From Faecalibacter macacae (lineage in GTDB: Bacteria; Bacteroidota; Bacteroidia; Flavobacteriales; Weeksellaceae): a stretch of 64,000 nt of DNA. Shown here in pieces: positions 55,293 to 64,000 of this stretch; positions within the stretch are counted from its first letter, which is position 1; every line of letters starts with the position of its first letter. The stretch covers positions 632-64,631 of the forward strand of contig NZ_RDOJ01000012.1 of the NCBI RefSeq assembly GCF_003687725.1, read 5' to 3'. Below the pieces are notes generated by a model, which saw only the letters and a program-made list of their open reading frames with translations, searched no databases and was not told the DNA's origin. Made by a program: the position numbers and the translations under genes.

Positions 55293-56384
55293 ATGGCAAC
55301 AAATAATTTATTTGATCAACAATCGTTAGATTTTTTATCAAAATACTTAAACACTGCATCTCCAACCGGTTTCGAGTCTGAAGGGCAAAAGGTTTGGATT
55401 GACTATGTTAAACCATATGTAGACGAAATTAGAACTGATAATTATGGTACTGCTTACGGAGTAATTAACCCTGATGCACCTTATAAAGTTGTAATTGAAG
55501 CTCACGCTGATGAGATTTCTTGGTTTGTGAATTACATTTCTGAAGATGGATTAATCTATGTAGTTCGCAATGGAGGTTCTGATCATATGATAGCACCTTC
55601 TAAAGTTGTAAATATTCATACAAAGAAAGGTATTGTAAAAGGTGTTTTTGGATGGCCTGCAATTCATTTACGCCAAGGAGGGAAAGAAGAAGCGCCAACT
55701 CAAGATAAAATTTGGATTGACTGTGGATGTATTTCTAAAGAAGAAGTTTTAGAGTTAGGAATCCACGTTGGTTGTGTGATTACATATCCAGATGAATTTT
55801 TTACTTTAAATGATAGGTACTTTGTTTGCCGTGCGATTGATAACCGTATGGGAGGATTTATGATTGCTGAGGTAGCTCGTAAATTATTCGAAAACAAGGA
55901 TCAGATTGATTATGGTTTATACATTGTAAATGCAGTACAAGAAGAAGTTGGTTTACGTGGTGCAGAAATGGTTACACAAACAATTAAACCAGACGTAGCA
56001 ATTATTACAGATGTTACACATGATACAACAACACCGATGATTACAAAATCGAAAGAAGGTGAGCAAAAATGTGGCGACGGACCAGTAATTTATTACGCAC
56101 CAGCGGTTCAAAATAATTTAAGAGAATTAATTATTGATGCTGCTGAACAAAACGATATTCCATTTCAGCGAGCAGCGGCATCTCGTGTTACAGGAACAGA
56201 TACAGATGCATTTGCGTATAGTAATGGAGGAGTTCCTTCGGCATTAATATCGTTACCATTACGTTATATGCACACAACAGTAGAAATGGTTCATCAATCA
56301 GATGTAAAAAATGTTATTGAATTGATTTATCAATCAGTAAAAGAAATAAAAAACGGTCAAAGTTTTAAATACCATAATTACTAA
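55293..56384 (+). CDS. M42 family metallopeptidase
   Basis: A 363-aa cytosolic aminopeptidase of the tetrahedral M42 group. Zinc-site motifs: VVIEAHADEISW, RAIDNRMGG, VQEEVGLRGA (catalytic Glu), ITDVTHDTTTP, and a C-terminal RYMHTTVEMVHQSD. Start at 55293 (MATNNLFDQQ) from the promoter position. Single gene. Confidence 0.92.
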   Translation: MATNNLFDQQSLDFLSKYLNTASPTGFESEGQKVWIDYVKPYVDEIRTDNYGTAYGVINPDAPYKVVIEAHADEISWFVNYISEDGLIYVVRNGGSDHMIAPSKVVNIHTKKGIVKGVFGWPAIHLRQGGKEEAPTQDKIWIDCGCISKEEVLELGIHVGCVITYPDEFFTLNDRYFVCRAIDNRMGGFMIAEVARKLFENKDQIDYGLYIVNAVQEEVGLRGAEMVTQTIKPDVAIITDVTHDTTTPMITKSKEGEQKCGDGPVIYYAPAVQNNLRELIIDAAEQNDIPFQRAAASRVTGTDTDAFAYSNGGVPSALISLPLRYMHTTVEMVHQSDVKNVIELIYQSVKEIKNGQSFKYHNY

Positions 56385-56399
56385 AATGTAATACATCTT

Positions 56400-56427
56400 A
56401 AAAAGCTATCCAATCGGGTAGCTTTTT
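56400..56427 (+). terminator. Terminator after the M42 gene
   Basis: A 10-bp stem (AAAAGCTATC with GGTAGCTTTT, one G-T pair), 6-nt loop, T-run. Confidence 0.82.
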
Positions 56428-56496
56428 TTATCAATTTTAGTTATTAATTCATCAACAAGTAAAATTAGTGATACCATCGGCTAACACATTATTTCG

Positions 56497-56504
56497 TATC
56501 TTTG
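56497..56504 (+). promoter_or_regulatory. -7 element for the TsaC-like gene
   Basis: TATCTTTG, 15 nt before ATG 56520; it also excludes the in-frame start at 56502. Confidence 0.5.
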
Positions 56505-56519
56505 AGAAAACAATCGACT

Positions 56520-57140
56520 ATGGCAGATTATATCCGAATTCATCCAGAAAACCCTCAAGAAAAAGCAATCGATCAAGTAGTAAAAATATTACGTGATGGT
56601 GGTTTAGTAATTTACCCTTCAGATACCGTTTATGGTTTGGGTTGTGATATTACAAATCAAAAGGCGATGGAAAAGTTAGCACGATTAAAAGGTGTTAAAT
56701 TAGATAAAGCTCATTTTTCGATTATTTGTAACGATTTAAGTCACTTATCAAATTATACTTTACCAATTGATAATGGAACATTTAAGATTTTAAAACGTGC
56801 GTTGCCAGGTCCTTTTACGTTTGTTATGAATGCTTCTAAAAATTTACCTTCAGCTTATAAAGGGAAGAAAACGGTAGGTATTCGTGTGCCAGATCATTTA
56901 GTTCCGCGTATGATAGTAGAAAAGTTAGGAAATCCAATTGCCTCAACTTCTATTTATGATGAAGATGAAATTGTAGAATATACAACTGATCCAGAATTAA
57001 TTTATGAGAAATGGGATAACTTAGTTGATGCAATTGTAGATTCTGGTTACGGTGATAATGTTGCTTCTACTGTTGTTGATATGACAGATGGAGTAGAAGT
57101 TTTACGTGAAGGAAAAGGAGATATAGAAGACTATTTATAA
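56520..57140 (+). CDS. L-threonylcarbamoyladenylate synthase (TsaC/YwlC type)
   Basis: A 206-aa YrdC-domain enzyme making threonylcarbamoyl-AMP for the t6A modification of tRNA. GLVIYPSDTVYGLGCD, RLKGVKLDK and KTVGIRVPDH are hallmark segments. No C-terminal extra domain, so it is the short form. Next gene yaaA is 21 bp downstream, so probably the same transcript. Confidence 0.9.
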   Translation: MADYIRIHPENPQEKAIDQVVKILRDGGLVIYPSDTVYGLGCDITNQKAMEKLARLKGVKLDKAHFSIICNDLSHLSNYTLPIDNGTFKILKRALPGPFTFVMNASKNLPSAYKGKKTVGIRVPDHLVPRMIVEKLGNPIASTSIYDEDEIVEYTTDPELIYEKWDNLVDAIVDSGYGDNVASTVVDMTDGVEVLREGKGDIEDYL

Positions 57141-57161
57141 TTAAAAAGAATATAATACGAT

Positions 57162-57917
57162 ATGAAGATTTTACTTTCGCCTGCTAAAATGATGAGTTTA
57201 GAAACCAATGCAGATTGGAAAGCGACAACTCCTCAATTTTTAGAGCATTCGCAAGAAATCATGAATGTAATGAAAGAAATGAGTGCAACTGATTTGGAAA
57301 CTTTAATGAAGATTTCTAAAGATATTGCTGATATGAATGTAGAGCGTAATCAAGAATGGAGTGTAAAGCCAACAGCAAAAAAATCTGTTTCTGCAGCTTT
57401 AGCTTTTAAAGGTGAAGTTTATCGTGCTTTAAATGCTGAAACTTTGTCAGAAGATGCTCAAAAATACATGAATACAAATGTGTTTTTACTTTCAGGTTTA
57501 TACGGAATGTTACGTCCTGCCGATAAAATAATGTTGTATCGTTTAGAAATGGGTTCGAAATTGGATGTAAATGGTTCTAAAAATTTATATGGTTTTTGGA
57601 AAGAAATTTTAACTCCATTCTTCAATTCTAAATTGAAAAAAGACGAGTTTATTTTAAACTTAGCAAGTAATGAATATGCGAAAGTTTTAGATAAAAAAGC
57701 ATTGAAAGTACCAATGGTTGAGGTTGAATTCCAGGATTATAAAGACGGGAAATTAAAGAAAATTATGATGTATTTTAAACACGCTCGTGGAGCTATGGCT
57801 CGTTATTGTGCAGAAAATAATGTACAAACATTAGATGAGGTAAAAGCATTTGATGTAGATGGGTATCGTTATGATGAAAACCTTTCCAAAGAGAATTTAT
57901 TAATTTTTACACGATAA
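57162..57917 (+). CDS. yaaA: Peroxide stress protein YaaA
   Basis: A 251-aa cytosolic protein of the DUF328/YaaA family. KILLSPAKMM at the start, GLYGMLRPADKIMLYRLEMG in the middle, NLASNEYAKVL and CKHARGAMAR-like (YFKHARGAMARY) near the end. In E. coli YaaA limits intracellular iron and DNA damage under peroxide stress. Likely co-transcribed with the TsaC-like gene. Confidence 0.95.
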   Translation: MKILLSPAKMMSLETNADWKATTPQFLEHSQEIMNVMKEMSATDLETLMKISKDIADMNVERNQEWSVKPTAKKSVSAALAFKGEVYRALNAETLSEDAQKYMNTNVFLLSGLYGMLRPADKIMLYRLEMGSKLDVNGSKNLYGFWKEILTPFFNSKLKKDEFILNLASNEYAKVLDKKALKVPMVEVEFQDYKDGKLKKIMMYFKHARGAMARYCAENNVQTLDEVKAFDVDGYRYDENLSKENLLIFTR

Positions 57918-57936
57918 AATTAATTGAATATATTAA

Positions 57937-57970
57937 TAAGAAAAGACTGCTTTTAAGCAGTCTTTTCTTA
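57937..57970 (+). terminator. yaaA terminator
   Basis: A perfect 15-bp stem (57937-57951 with 57956-57970) and 4-nt loop. Confidence 0.85.
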
Positions 57971-57986
57971 TTTTAGTCTATAATTT

Positions 57987-60296
57987 ATGAATAGAGATAG
58001 TTTTCAATTACCATTTAAAATTAAATTTTCAATTGGTCAAATCATTGCAGAAATAGAGGCTTCTGATAATAATATTGGAGAGCTTAAAGTAATTTTGGAT
58101 TATATTAAAGAGTCTTTACCAGAGTTGATTGATGGTGTTGATACTATTGAAGAATTCGAATATACATTGACGGATATTGCTCCAATTATGGAGCGAATTA
58201 TGCCAAAAGCTTTAATGAGGAATTCATTAAAAGCGTTAAGTTTTCCCTTAATTGATAAATTTTATTTTCCAAGTGAAGATTTAAGAGTAATTATAGAAGA
58301 TCAAGGAACAAAAATTAAATCATTTTTTCATGATTTTACAGAAGAAAATTATTACAAGCTTTGTTGTTGTTTTATTCTTTCTAAATATTACAATATTAAT
58401 ATAGAGTTAGATCATACTAATCTTTTAGAAGTAGATAATGGAAAAGGTTTTTTTACGTATTTAACTGTGATGTATAGTTTTGAATACCTTGAAATTAAAC
58501 CTATAAATTCTAAATTTGAATTAAGTATAGATCAGATTGAAGATCTATTGAATAATTACGAAAATACAGATTTGTGGTATCAATATTTTCCTGTAAATTC
58601 TTGGATAGTAAAAGGGATTGTACTTTCTACTTTATTTGATAACACCTCTCAAATTGCGCTTTCTAATTTAAAAACGAGATTATTAACTTCTCGTGAATCA
58701 ACAGATCAAATTAATACTGATGTGGAAAATTCTTTTAAATCTATTTTTAAATTATCTCACTTAGAAATTGGTTTTTCTTCATTTAATTCGGATATCAATG
58801 CAATTGTTGATTTTCAGTTGCCAATTATGACAAAAAGTATGGTTTTAAATGAAACTAAAATACTTTATATCGGAAATATATTTTGTAATAATTTGACAAG
58901 TGTGATGAATCACACTGACTATTTTGTGATCTCAAACGCAAAATCTTATCTACAAAAAAATCCAACAGATGTTTTAGCTAAAAATTTATTAGCAAATGGA
59001 TATAATAGTATAATTATGTATCCGTTGCGAAAAAATGGTGAATTTTTGGGAATTTTAGAAATCGTTTCAACCAAATCAGGTGCTTTTAATCGTATTAATG
59101 CAAACCAAATTCGTGAGATTTTACCATTAATTGAAGGGTCTATTTTTAGATATTACAGCGATTTCGATCATCAGGTAAATTCATTTATACAGACAGAGTT
59201 TACTTCCTTGCATCCAAGTGTCGAATGGAAATTTAAAAGAAGAGCAAAGGAGGTAATTATGAATCCTGATACAATACAAAAGAAAACACAAATTCAGTTT
59301 CAAGATGTATATCCAATGTATGGTGAAATTGATGTAAGAGGTTCGTCTTTTTTACGAAATCAGTGTATGAAAATTGATTACAAAAATCAGATTAACTTCT
59401 TAATAAAAGTATGTGATGAATTATTTTCTCGTACAAATGAAGTTAAGTTTTTGGATTATATAGAGAAATTAAATGGTTTCTTAAATCGTATAGAACATGT
59501 AGATAAAATTTATTTTGAACGTGAAATATTTGAATATATATCATTAAAAATTCATCCTGAAATTCCAAAATATACTAAAGAAAATGATCAATCGATTATA
59601 GCAGAGTATTTAGGGAAATTAGATGAAATTACTGGATTGTATTATGTCGAACGTAAGAAGTTTGATACATCTATTTTTAGACTTAATGAATTGTTGTCTT
59701 CAAAATTAGATTTGTATCAAAATGATGCGCAAGCGATTTTCCCGCATTATTACGAACGATTTAAAACCGATGGAGTTGATTTTAATTTATACGTTGGTAA
59801 ATCAATTAATCCGACGAAAGAATTTGCGTATCAAGATGTAAAAGATATTCGTTTTTGGCAATTGCAAGCAATGATTGCGATGGAACAACAATATTATTTA
59901 TTAAGAACTAATTTGCCAATTAAGATTGAAGTAGCATCATTAATATTAGCAACAAATATGCGTTTAGATATTATTTTTAAAATGGATGAAAAACGTTTTG
60001 ATGTTGATGGATACAATAATGCTAAATATGAAATTATAAAGAAAAGAATCAATAAAGCATTTATTAAAGATTCTGAAGAGCGAATAAATGTTCCGGGGAA
60101 ATTATGTGTAATTTATACAGATGATTTTTTAAAGGATGAATATTCAATTTACATCAAAGAACTTATCAAACGTGGATATTTACTTGATGAAATTGAATAT
60201 TTAGAAGTTGGAGATCTGCAAGGAATTGGAGGTTTATTGGCAATCCGAGTACCGATAAATTATGATAATATAATTGAGAAATATGATAAGTTTTAA
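57987..60296 (+). CDS. Large GAF-domain protein without an output domain
   Basis: A 769-aa soluble protein. A GAF-like domain lies near residues 300-400 (ILYIGNIFCNNLTS..., NGYNSIIMYPLRKNGEFLGILEIVS). The rest, about 1-280 and 410-769, is helical with no recognised domain, and no kinase, cyclase or HTH motif is visible. It likely senses a small ligand or acts as a scaffold. Its stop is 5 bp from the stop of the convergent HD-PycTM gene, so a shared terminator is missing. Comparable long GAF proteins occur in Flavobacteria; function unknown. Confidence 0.75.
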   Translation: MNRDSFQLPFKIKFSIGQIIAEIEASDNNIGELKVILDYIKESLPELIDGVDTIEEFEYTLTDIAPIMERIMPKALMRNSLKALSFPLIDKFYFPSEDLRVIIEDQGTKIKSFFHDFTEENYYKLCCCFILSKYYNINIELDHTNLLEVDNGKGFFTYLTVMYSFEYLEIKPINSKFELSIDQIEDLLNNYENTDLWYQYFPVNSWIVKGIVLSTLFDNTSQIALSNLKTRLLTSRESTDQINTDVENSFKSIFKLSHLEIGFSSFNSDINAIVDFQLPIMTKSMVLNETKILYIGNIFCNNLTSVMNHTDYFVISNAKSYLQKNPTDVLAKNLLANGYNSIIMYPLRKNGEFLGILEIVSTKSGAFNRINANQIREILPLIEGSIFRYYSDFDHQVNSFIQTEFTSLHPSVEWKFKRRAKEVIMNPDTIQKKTQIQFQDVYPMYGEIDVRGSSFLRNQCMKIDYKNQINFLIKVCDELFSRTNEVKFLDYIEKLNGFLNRIEHVDKIYFEREIFEYISLKIHPEIPKYTKENDQSIIAEYLGKLDEITGLYYVERKKFDTSIFRLNELLSSKLDLYQNDAQAIFPHYYERFKTDGVDFNLYVGKSINPTKEFAYQDVKDIRFWQLQAMIAMEQQYYLLRTNLPIKIEVASLILATNMRLDIIFKMDEKRFDVDGYNNAKYEIIKKRINKAFIKDSEERINVPGKLCVIYTDDFLKDEYSIYIKELIKRGYLLDEIEYLEVGDLQGIGGLLAIRVPINYDNIIEKYDKF

Positions 60297-60301
60297 TCAA
60301 C

Positions 60302-61492
60302 TTAATTATTCATAAATAATGCAATACCAAATGCTAAAACCGAAAGTATAGTTCCGATCATAAAAATAGTATATGTTACGCTTAATAGGCGATATTTTCG
60401 TTCCAATACTTTACCTAAATAATATAAATCTCTCGTCAAAGAATTGTAAACATAATCGCGATCTTTCATTAATTCGTTCATAGCTTCTTCGTAAGAATCA
60501 AGCGACATTTGATAGAAATTTCCGAAAAATAAAAGATTCACTTTTCGTTTTTGTAAATCTTCTTCTGTAAAGTTTTCGTAAGTTACATTCGGCTTTGTAG
60601 ATAAGATTGCAAAAATTATCGAAGCAACACTAGCAACTAATAAGACACATGACGGAATAATTAAATATTCATTTTTTGGAGCAGATAATTTTGGAATTAG
60701 AGTAGATAAAGCAATAGAAATAATAATTGCATTTACAGATAATAAAATATTTGCTTTAGAATCTGCAATATCACTTAATCTTGTATGATTACTTAAGGTA
60801 ACTCTAAAAAGTGTATCAACGCCACGATCCATTTGTTGTGCCTTGTCGTTTTTCTTCTTTTTTAATTCGTATTTATTCAGCGATTCACCAACTAATTCAA
60901 TTTCATTGATTTTACTTTGAATTGACATCAAATTAATATCTTTTTGATTTTGCCATAATTCCTTTGCTGCATCCGTGTAATAGCGGTGATGATTGATAAA
61001 GAAATTACGATTTTCTTGATGCCATTCAAAATCAGAAAATTCTTTTTGATAAACTTTCTTAATTTCGATTCGTAACAATTCAGCAAATTTATTATAATCT
61101 GTATGTCCTAAATGAAAAGAATCAGCATCTCTAATTATTGATTCAGAAATGCTTTGCGGAACATATTTTAATTCAGTAGTTAAAATTAATCCTAAAATTT
61201 CATTTATACTTTCATCAGAGAATAAATTTTCAGTTAAATAACGTTTTGCAATTTCAGCACTATGTTTTTCATGCTCGTTGATTGATAATGTATATCCAGT
61301 ATCATGTAACCAAGCAGCCATGATAATATTTTGTGTCTGATTTTCATTTAAATCATACTTATTTATCAATGTTTTCGCAGCTTCTACAACCATTGTAGTA
61401 TGCATAAAATTATGATAAGTGTAATCAAAAGAAAGGTTATCTTTGAATAAATTAAAAACGTAATTTTCTACTTTTTGTAGCTGATTAATCAT
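60302..61492 (-). CDS. HD phosphohydrolase fused to a Pycsar-effector-like transmembrane domain
   Basis: A 396-aa protein, start MINQLQKVEN at 61492 (an upstream in-frame start at 61552 would add a basic hydrophobic stretch and is less likely). Residues about 20-140 are an HD domain: H31, H63-D64 and D122 are the metal-binding pattern. Residues about 221-396 match the Pycsar effector transmembrane domain: SNHTRLSDIADSKANILL followed by three hydrophobic helices (about 247-266, 277-297, 371-394). Pycsar effectors (PycTM) act in phage defence by membrane damage after cyclic pyrimidine signalling; here no cyclase is adjacent. The HD part could degrade the signal or an unrelated nucleotide. Activity is inferred from families. 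Confidence 0.85.
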   Translation of the reverse strand: MINQLQKVENYVFNLFKDNLSFDYTYHNFMHTTMVVEAAKTLINKYDLNENQTQNIIMAAWLHDTGYTLSINEHEKHSAEIAKRYLTENLFSDESINEILGLILTTELKYVPQSISESIIRDADSFHLGHTDYNKFAELLRIEIKKVYQKEFSDFEWHQENRNFFINHHRYYTDAAKELWQNQKDINLMSIQSKINEIELVGESLNKYELKKKKNDKAQQMDRGVDTLFRVTLSNHTRLSDIADSKANILLSVNAIIISIALSTLIPKLSAPKNEYLIIPSCVLLVASVASIIFAILSTKPNVTYENFTEEDLQKRKVNLLFFGNFYQMSLDSYEEAMNELMKDRDYVYNSLTRDLYYLGKVLERKYRLLSVTYTIFMIGTILSVLAFGIALFMNN

Positions 61493-61517
61493 GTTACAAA
61501 TTTTATTTATTAAAAGT

Positions 61518-64000
61518 ATGAAAAATCTTCTTAGCCTAAATAATATAAACAAAAAATATCCTCTTTACCTGTTATTAGGATCTTCTTTTTTTCTGGCTGC
61601 TTGTGCAACAAATAATGCACAATTTGGTAAGAATTTGAAAGAAAATCCGATTGAAAAGGTAACAGGTAATAAAATACAATCTTTTTACTTAGTTGGTGAT
61701 GCAGGAAATCTGGATTTACCTGATAATGAAAAAAATTTTAATATACTTAAAAATGATTTAGCCAAAGCAGATTCAGCCTCATATCTAATATTTTTAGGAG
61801 ACAATATATACCCTAATGGTTTAAATCCAAACAAGGATACTGAAGAGAATAAAATAGGTAGAACTAAGCTTGACTTACAGATTGATTTAGCTAAAAACTT
61901 TAAAGGAAAAACTTTATTTGTGCCAGGAAATCATGATTGGTACAGTGGTTTAGATGGTTTAAAAGCACAAGAAAAATATATTAAAAAGAATCTTGATCAG
62001 AAAAAAATATTTTTACCAAAAGACGGTTGTGGAATTGATAAAATAAAAGTAAATGATTCGATAGGAATTATCACTTTAGATTCTCAATGGTATTTAGAAG
62101 ATTGGGATCAACATCCAGGAATTAACGAAAAATGTGACATTAAAACACGTGAAGCTTTTTTCGATGAATTTGAATCTCAACTGAATAAGTTTCAGAATAG
62201 GACAACCCTTTTAGTTGTTCATCATCCTTTAGCAACTAATGGATCGCATGGAGGGAAATATAGTTTCCGCCAACAATTGTTTCCATTTGATAATAATATC
62301 CCATTACCGGTTATAGGTAGTTTCTTAAATTTAATTCGAGCAACTTCGGGTTTAAGTCCACAAGATTTACAAAACCCTAATTATAGAGAGTTTGCCTCTC
62401 GTATTTCTACTTTATTACAAGACAGAGAAAATGTAGTTGTTGTTTCAGGTCATGATCATAATTTACAATATGTACAACAAGATAATTTAAGGCAAGTAAT
62501 TAGTGGTTCAGCGTCAAAGGAACAAGCAGCCAAAGCGGTTGGTAAAAATGATTTTTCTTTAGGTAAAAAAGGTTATGCAGTTTTAGATGCATATGATAAT
62601 GGATCAACTCAAATTCGTTTTTATGAATTTAAAGAGGAAGATTCAGAATTAATGTTGGCTAAAAAAGTTAATCCAGAAAAGAAAGTTTACGTAGATCCTG
62701 GATACCAAAATCCTTTCGAGGGACAGGTTAAAGCTTCAGTTTATACTAAAGATATGACGAGAAAAAATGATATTTATAAATTCTTTTTTGGTCGACATTT
62801 TCGTAGTATTTATAGTAAGGAAATATCAGTAGAATCTGCTAATTTGAATCATATTTATGGTGGATTAACTCCGATTAGAATGGGAGGTGGGCATCAAACT
62901 AATTCTTTACGATTAACTGATAAACAAAATAGAGAGTATAACATGCGCGCAGTTAAAAAAAGTGCAACTCGTTTTATACAATCTGTAGCGTTTAAAAATG
63001 ATTATGTTGTTGATGATTTCGAAAATACATTTACAGAAAAATTCTTGATGGATTTTTACACAACAACAAATCCATATTATCCGTTGGTTGTACCGCCAAT
63101 GCAAGAAAAATTAGGAATACTGCATGCACAACCAAAGTTATTTTATATCCCAAAACAAACAGCATTAAAAGAATATAATGAACGTTTTGGTGACGAATTA
63201 TATATGATTGAAGAACGTCCGATGGTCGAGCATCAAGATGTAAAACGTTTTGGTTCGCCAAATGATATAATTAGTACGGACGATATGTTAGCTAATATTC
63301 AGAAGAATAAGAATACATATGTAGACAAAGATTCGTACATGAAGGCACGACTTTTTGATATGTTAATTGGTGATTGGGACAGGCATTCGGATCAATGGCG
63401 TTGGGCAGAATTTCAGAATGGTAATGATATTGTTTATTATCCAGTTCCTAGAGACAGAGATCAAGCATTTCCTCGCTACGACGGGTTGTTTTTTAAAGTA
63501 ATCATGGGTATTCCTCCTTTAAGACATATGCAAGATTTTAAAGATGATATCAAAAGTGTAAAATGGTTTAATCGTGAACCTTATCCACTAGATTTAGCAA
63601 TATTAGAAGCATCTGATTTAGAGGCATGGAAAGAACAAGCAACGTTTATACAAAATAATTTATCGGAAGATATTATTAGAAAATCGTTTGAAAATATTCC
63701 GTCTGAAGTTAAAAACGATTATGACAATGAAGTCATAGATAAAATACTTGCAAGAAAAGATAAGTTACACACTTTTGCTGAAGAATATCACAAAGTTTTA
63801 TCTAGAATTGTGATTCTGAAAGGATCTAATGAGAAAGATGAATTTATCATTACTCGTTTACCTAAAGGCAAAACGCAAGTTAAAATATTTTCTGGAGAGG
63901 AAAGAAAATTGGTGTTGGACCGTACTTTTGATAAACATCTGACAAAAGAAATTAGAATTTTTGGTTTAAATGACTCAGATAAATTTGTTGTTGAAGGTAA
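61518..64000 (+). CDS. Large metallophosphoesterase lipoprotein, cut by the window edge
   Basis: The frame opens with ATG at 61518 and stays open to the window end (more than 827 codons). A signal peptide with lipobox LAAC gives lipidation at about C29. A calcineurin-like phosphoesterase domain follows with the metal motifs in order: GDAGN, FLGDNIYPNG, GNHDW, VVHHPL and GHDHNL. The later part contains RDRDQAFPRYDGLF and further uncharacterised segments; in related long proteins a C-terminal outer-membrane barrel follows, which cannot be checked here. Its ATG lies 25 bp from the divergent HD-PycTM start, so the two genes share a very short control region. Substrate unknown. Confidence 0.85.
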   Translation, partial: MKNLLSLNNINKKYPLYLLLGSSFFLAACATNNAQFGKNLKENPIEKVTGNKIQSFYLVGDAGNLDLPDNEKNFNILKNDLAKADSASYLIFLGDNIYPNGLNPNKDTEENKIGRTKLDLQIDLAKNFKGKTLFVPGNHDWYSGLDGLKAQEKYIKKNLDQKKIFLPKDGCGIDKIKVNDSIGIITLDSQWYLEDWDQHPGINEKCDIKTREAFFDEFESQLNKFQNRTTLLVVHHPLATNGSHGGKYSFRQQLFPFDNNIPLPVIGSFLNLIRATSGLSPQDLQNPNYREFASRISTLLQDRENVVVVSGHDHNLQYVQQDNLRQVISGSASKEQAAKAVGKNDFSLGKKGYAVLDAYDNGSTQIRFYEFKEEDSELMLAKKVNPEKKVYVDPGYQNPFEGQVKASVYTKDMTRKNDIYKFFFGRHFRSIYSKEISVESANLNHIYGGLTPIRMGGGHQTNSLRLTDKQNREYNMRAVKKSATRFIQSVAFKNDYVVDDFENTFTEKFLMDFYTTTNPYYPLVVPPMQEKLGILHAQPKLFYIPKQTALKEYNERFGDELYMIEERPMVEHQDVKRFGSPNDIISTDDMLANIQKNKNTYVDKDSYMKARLFDMLIGDWDRHSDQWRWAEFQNGNDIVYYPVPRDRDQAFPRYDGLFFKVIMGIPPLRHMQDFKDDIKSVKWFNREPYPLDLAILEASDLEAWKEQATFIQNNLSEDIIRKSFENIPSEVKNDYDNEVIDKILARKDKLHTFAEEYHKVLSRIVILKGSNEKDEFIITRLPKGKTQVKIFSGEERKLVLDRTFDKHLTKEIRIFGLNDSDKFVVEG

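Noticed and set aside
62913-63261. Minus-strand reading frames inside the metallophosphoesterase gene
   Set aside because: They lie antisense to an open, motif-rich frame and show no signal peptide, domain or promoter of their own.
57987-64000. Complete Pycsar or CBASS locus
   Set aside because: No cyclase or nucleotidyltransferase gene was recognised in the visible neighbourhood, so only the effector-like domain can be claimed.

Overview
The window is AT-rich and looks like a chromosomal segment of a Flavobacteriia (Bacteroidetes) bacterium, probably close to Weeksellaceae such as Empedobacter or Chryseobacterium. The genus is a guess. The phylum call rests on several things: type IX secretion cargo (type A and type B C-terminal sorting domains), a PorP/SprF protein, GLPGLI and DUF4294 family proteins, a TonB/PstS-like cluster, S46 and S9 peptidases, and recurrent TAnnTTTG -7 promoter elements with very short leaders. 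No tRNA, rRNA, CRISPR array, IS element or prophage was recognised. Most genes are ordinary chromosomal genes, often separated by clear hairpin terminators.

Layout. 1-491 is a gene-free, repeat-rich spacer. 492-2119 holds two convergent decayed genes (a signal-peptide/CarboxypepD_reg-like protein and a GLPGLI protein), each with two in-frame stops. 2148-5930 has a TlpA-like thioredoxin, trxB, holA and, divergently, a stand-alone HsdR-N-type nuclease-fold protein. 5980-8683 is a leftward SulP anion transporter/beta-carbonic anhydrase module plus a small secreted protein. 8886-14809 has an outer-membrane protein, an S9 dipeptidyl-peptidase-like enzyme, an unknown 233-aa protein and a bacteriophytochrome histidine kinase. 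14829-21395 has a DUF4197 lipoprotein, prfC, and a large T9SS type-B adhesin-like protein followed by its PorP/SprF partner. 21493-25103 has a NERD protein, a tonB/small membrane protein/pstS-like cluster and a Cys-motif membrane protein. 25206-32613 has trpS and the SUF Fe-S assembly genes sufA-(unknown secreted protein)-sufB-sufC-sufD-sufS.

32675-41535 has a short ssb, an overlapping DUF3037/HipA-like kinase pair, a SanA-like protein, an RsmI-like methylase, a low-molecular-weight phosphatase, dnaA, a small unknown gene, a thioesterase, apt and a DPP7-type S46 peptidase. 41659-49863 has a BphO-type heme oxygenase (a probable biliverdin source for the phytochrome 27 kb away), a di-heme-motif cytochrome lipoprotein, aspS, an APC permease, an M28 peptidase and a T9SS-exported lysyl-endopeptidase-like protease. 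49951-57917 has pepD, an unannotated 47-aa ORF behind an ECF sigma factor, gapA, pfkA, a DUF4294 protein, an M42 peptidase, a TsaC/YwlC-type enzyme and yaaA. The right end has a 769-aa GAF protein, an HD phosphohydrolase fused to a Pycsar-effector-like transmembrane domain, and a large metallophosphoesterase lipoprotein cut by the window edge.

Themes: secreted peptide degradation (S9, S46, M28, M42, M20 and a lysyl-endopeptidase-like protease); red-light sensing (BphP with BphO); and candidate stress or defence modules, namely the HD-PycTM fusion without a visible cyclase and the HipA-like/DUF3037 pair. A bipartite low-complexity intergenic element recurs at least three times inside or beside the suf cluster, and related sequence lies at the left edge.
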